Assembly: GCF_024347455.1 (NCBI RefSeq)
Contig: NZ_AP025484.1
Location: 1,957,000 to 2,020,999 of the forward strand
Length of the DNA stretch: 64,000 bases
Origin: Vibrio echinoideorum
Lineage (GTDB): Bacteria > Pseudomonadota > Gammaproteobacteria > Enterobacterales > Vibrionaceae
Direction of reading: 5' to 3'
In this document: piece after piece, positions 62,105 through 64,000 of the stretch
Numbering within the stretch: the first letter of the stretch is position 1
Layout: each line of letters begins with the position of its first letter
Translations under genes and position numbers: made by a program
The notes under the pieces: model-generated
The model's database searches: none
Seen by the model: only the letters and a program-made list of their open reading frames with translations
Told to the model about the DNA's origin: nothing

Positions 62105-62740
62105 TTAACGAGACTCACTTGGCAGATTGGGGTGCTGTTGTCCTTGGTATTTTGGTAGCTGTTCTTTCAACCCCTTAAACGTACTCAGCGCACTGCCTAT
62201 CGATAACTTATTCATCAACCAATTGGGCAAGATGCCACCTGCGTTCGCATATGCGGTGTAGGTGATGTAAGTATTGCCATTAGTGAGCGGTTGCAGCGTC
62301 CAAAGTGCGTCCACATCGTAAATTCGAATATACCCCGACTCTTTCGCCAAATAGTTAGAGGCATCTTTAATCGACAAGACAAACTGCCCATCCTCAATGC
62401 TGTATTTTGAGTAGGTCACCATATCGCGATCTCTAGCAGGCCAAGGCGCTTTGAATTGGGTATAGACGATGTTTTCTGCCTCAGATATCTGCATCAAGAC
62501 ACGGCTTTGCGACACATTGTCTATCCAGTTTGGCACGTTCTCGCTGTCTTCCAGCAACAGTAAAAAACCGGAGTAAGTGGTGGGCGTTTGCATTTGTGCT
62601 CGTATCTCTACTAAGCCTTCACTGTGAGGTCTCTTATCAATGATGATGCCGTCTTCACTTTTGACGAACTGCCATGGAGCTGCATAAGTCAGTGTTGATA
62701 AGGCGCAGAGCCCAAGTGCAAAAATCCTAGGTAATATCAT
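62105..62740 (-). CDS. START-domain periplasmic protein
   Basis: 211 aa. The signal peptide (1-20, ending TYAA) is followed by a START-like fold that binds hydrophobic ligands: W-FVKSEDGIIIDKRP, NVPNWIDNVSQSRVL, PWPARDRDMVTYSKY, and a C-terminal helix (LSTFKGLKEQL). Bacterial START proteins of this type may carry lipids. Its neighbour converges on it, and it is a single gene. Confidence 0.88.
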   Translation of the reverse strand: MILPRIFALGLCALSTLTYAAPWQFVKSEDGIIIDKRPHSEGLVEIRAQMQTPTTYSGFLLLLEDSENVPNWIDNVSQSRVLMQISEAENIVYTQFKAPWPARDRDMVTYSKYSIEDGQFVLSIKDASNYLAKESGYIRIYDVDALWTLQPLTNGNTYITYTAYANAGGILPNWLMNKLSIGSALSTFKGLKEQLPKYQGQQHPNLPSESR

Positions 62741-62904
62741 TATTCTTCCATAAAAAGAAAAGCTTATCTTCTAGGAGTATAGAATAGAAATGGGTTTGAT
62801 TCGTGCTAAAGGCTGACGGGTTTTCCTGATTTGAGCAACGCATCGCCATTTATTGTGGTGATACCAATAGCTGGAGGCTTATTAAGATTGGGAACGTCGA
62901 AATG

Positions 62905-62935
62905 AAAACGGAAGCGTTCGGTCGCTTCCGTTTTT
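62905..62935. terminator. bidirectional terminator downstream of the YHS gene
   Basis: CGGAAGCG / CGCTTCCG with a 6-base loop and T-tracts on both strands. It ends the minus-strand YHS gene. Confidence 0.85.
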
Positions 62936-62999
62936 ATTAATGGGCAATGGATAAAGGTTAAAGTTACTAGGCTAAAACTTGTAGGTTAAAGCTTATAGA

Positions 63000-63476
63000 C
63001 TAAAGCTTATAGGCTTCTACGGTTTTGATCGTCGTCCAGTTGCTGTTGGCGTCTTGGATGAACTCTTGCGTATCTTCCAACCATCGTTTTTGTACAGATT
63101 TGTCTAAGTTCAGATACAGCTTTCCATCTTCGACTTTCCATGCGTTAGGGTCGGTCTCAAATTTCTTACCCATAGCCACACCAAAGGCACAATAGCCACC
63201 GTATTGAGGTGCATAAGCTTCAGGATTGGTGCGGAACTGATCTCGGTTGTCACTGTTTGCGAACTGATAAATAGCGTTCTTATAAGTAGCAGTGAATTCT
63301 GATGAACCTTGAACGGCACCAGCATCAGTAAAGTAAGCCACTGGGTCATAGCCTTTGATCGCGATGTCATTGCTATCAACGCTCATGTCGATGTCTGCTG
63401 CCATCAGTGAAAAGCTGGTTCCTAGTAACGCGGCCAATAGAGTGATTTTTTGACTGGTCGATTTCATGTGTGACAT
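63000..63476 (-). CDS. secreted YHS-domain protein
   Basis: 158 aa. Signal peptide (about 1-26, ending LMAA), then a YHS-type domain with DIAIKGYDPVAYFTDAGAVQGSSEF, AIYQFANSDNRDQFRTNPEAYAPQYGGYCAFGVAMGKK: the family pattern with Tyr and Cys in GGYCA, which may bind metal. AAGGA lies 7 bases before the ATG. Role unknown. It is divergent from the AraC-type gene 110 bases away. Confidence 0.88.
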   Translation of the reverse strand: MSHMKSTSQKITLLAALLGTSFSLMAADIDMSVDSNDIAIKGYDPVAYFTDAGAVQGSSEFTATYKNAIYQFANSDNRDQFRTNPEAYAPQYGGYCAFGVAMGKKFETDPNAWKVEDGKLYLNLDKSVQKRWLEDTQEFIQDANSNWTTIKTVEAYKL

Positions 63477-63586
63477 ATCAAGTTCCTTGTCAGTGTTGGT
63501 TATCTTGTTTGAAATAATTTAGCCCACTCGTCCGGTCTATAGAGGGACAAAAGAACTTAAAAGTAAGCGAATCGTTCGGAGGATGC

Positions 63587-64000
63587 ATGGATCTGCTTTC
63601 ACAACTAATGGAACACTTCTCGATACGTACCGGTGTTTTCTATTCTGGCAATTTGTGCGGAGTGTCGTCATTTAAGCCGCAACAGGGTAAAGAAGGGCAT
63701 CTTCATGTATTGAGCGCGGGTGAGTTGACCTTGTCTAGTGCGCACACGGAGTACAGGCAACTGTCACAGCCCTGCATTGTTTATCTGCCGAATAGCACAC
63801 CACATGTGATTGAAGGTGTGGGAGACGGTGCTGAGGTCGTGTGTGCGAATGTCGAATATCGTTCAGGGCAGATGAATCCTTTATTGTCTGCTCTGCCTGA
63901 CGTGATAGTGATTCCGTTTTCGGATGCACCTAACTTAATGCCAGTGATAGAGGTGCTGTTTCGAGAGTCGGGGCAAGCATCTTCAGGACAACAATCATCT
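63587..64000 (+). CDS. AraC-type regulator with N-terminal cupin domain, 3' partial
   Basis: 138 codons are seen before the window ends. ATG 63587 has GGAGG 4 bases upstream. The visible part is a cupin-type ligand-binding domain found at the N terminus of many AraC regulators (start FSIRTGVFYSGNLCG; later HLHVLSAGELTL and IVYLPNSTPHVI). The expected C-terminal helix-turn-helix pair lies beyond the window. It is divergent from the YHS-protein gene, which it might regulate. Confidence 0.8.
   Translation, partial: MDLLSQLMEHFSIRTGVFYSGNLCGVSSFKPQQGKEGHLHVLSAGELTLSSAHTEYRQLSQPCIVYLPNSTPHVIEGVGDGAEVVCANVEYRSGQMNPLLSALPDVIVIPFSDAPNLMPVIEVLFRESGQASSGQQSS

Overview
The window looks like chromosomal DNA of a marine Vibrio, and the gene content suggests the Splendidus clade, though no rRNA or tRNA is present to prove it. 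Pointers to Vibrio are a VemP-type arrest peptide ahead of a second secDF pair, an mtlA-mtlD-mtlR mannitol operon with CRP sites, NhaD, the maoP/hdfR divergent pair, norVW, an ECF sigma/ChrR photo-stress operon, and a CsrB-family RNA. The sequence is mostly housekeeping and niche-adaptation genes. I saw no prophage, integron, CRISPR array or full insertion sequence, only one short MITE-like element and several small tandem repeats.

Layout. 1-5.9 kb: an ABC/FtsX-type transporter, a LolA-like periplasmic protein and a predicted outer-membrane barrel, followed by a LytS/LytT-type two-component pair, probably one operon. 6.1-8.9 kb: an M16 zinc protease lipoprotein. 9.1-12.7 kb: vemP-secD2-secF2. 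12.9-13.8 kb: an RlmJ-type rRNA methyltransferase. 14-18.4 kb: old yellow enzyme, MFS pump and SDR, divergent from a LysR regulator. 18.5-21.6 kb: an alkylsulfatase-like enzyme with its LysR neighbour. 21.8-26.3 kb: small redox, thiol and RNA-binding proteins.

26.5-36.7 kb (minus strand) is a compact sigma-E/ChrR regulon: sigma factor, zinc-cupin anti-sigma, DUF523/DUF1722 protein, photolyase, NTF2-like protein, SDR, flavin amine-oxidase-like protein, DUF1365, CFA-type lipid methyltransferase, DUF2878, chalcone-isomerase-like protein and DUF3833 lipoprotein. Most genes overlap or abut, and a strong terminator closes the set. This resembles a light or singlet-oxygen response that couples DNA photorepair to membrane-lipid modification.

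36.8-46.3 kb: LON-domain protein, tautomerase-like protein, DUF4344, YibL, GltS, the NO-detoxifying norVW operon with a sigma-54 promoter and NorR boxes, NfsB, and a nuclease-fold protein. 46.4-51.7 kb: mannitol operon and NagB. 52.3-58.7 kb: maoP/hdfR, alkylation repair (Ada/AlkA fusion, Ogt) and NhaD. 58.9-61.1 kb: yjiH, a frameshifted yjiG, and a csrB RNA on the minus strand, with two GacA/VarA-type boxes. 61.1-64 kb: MAPEG, START and YHS proteins and the start of an AraC-type regulator.

Most noteworthy: the unannotated CsrB RNA and the orphan GacA/VarA box about 2 kb away; the VemP-SecDF2 locus with a MITE-like element beside the secD2 ribosome-binding site; the ABC/LolA-like/outer-membrane/LytTR module; the sigma/ChrR lipid operon; and the 10-bp duplication that breaks yjiG.
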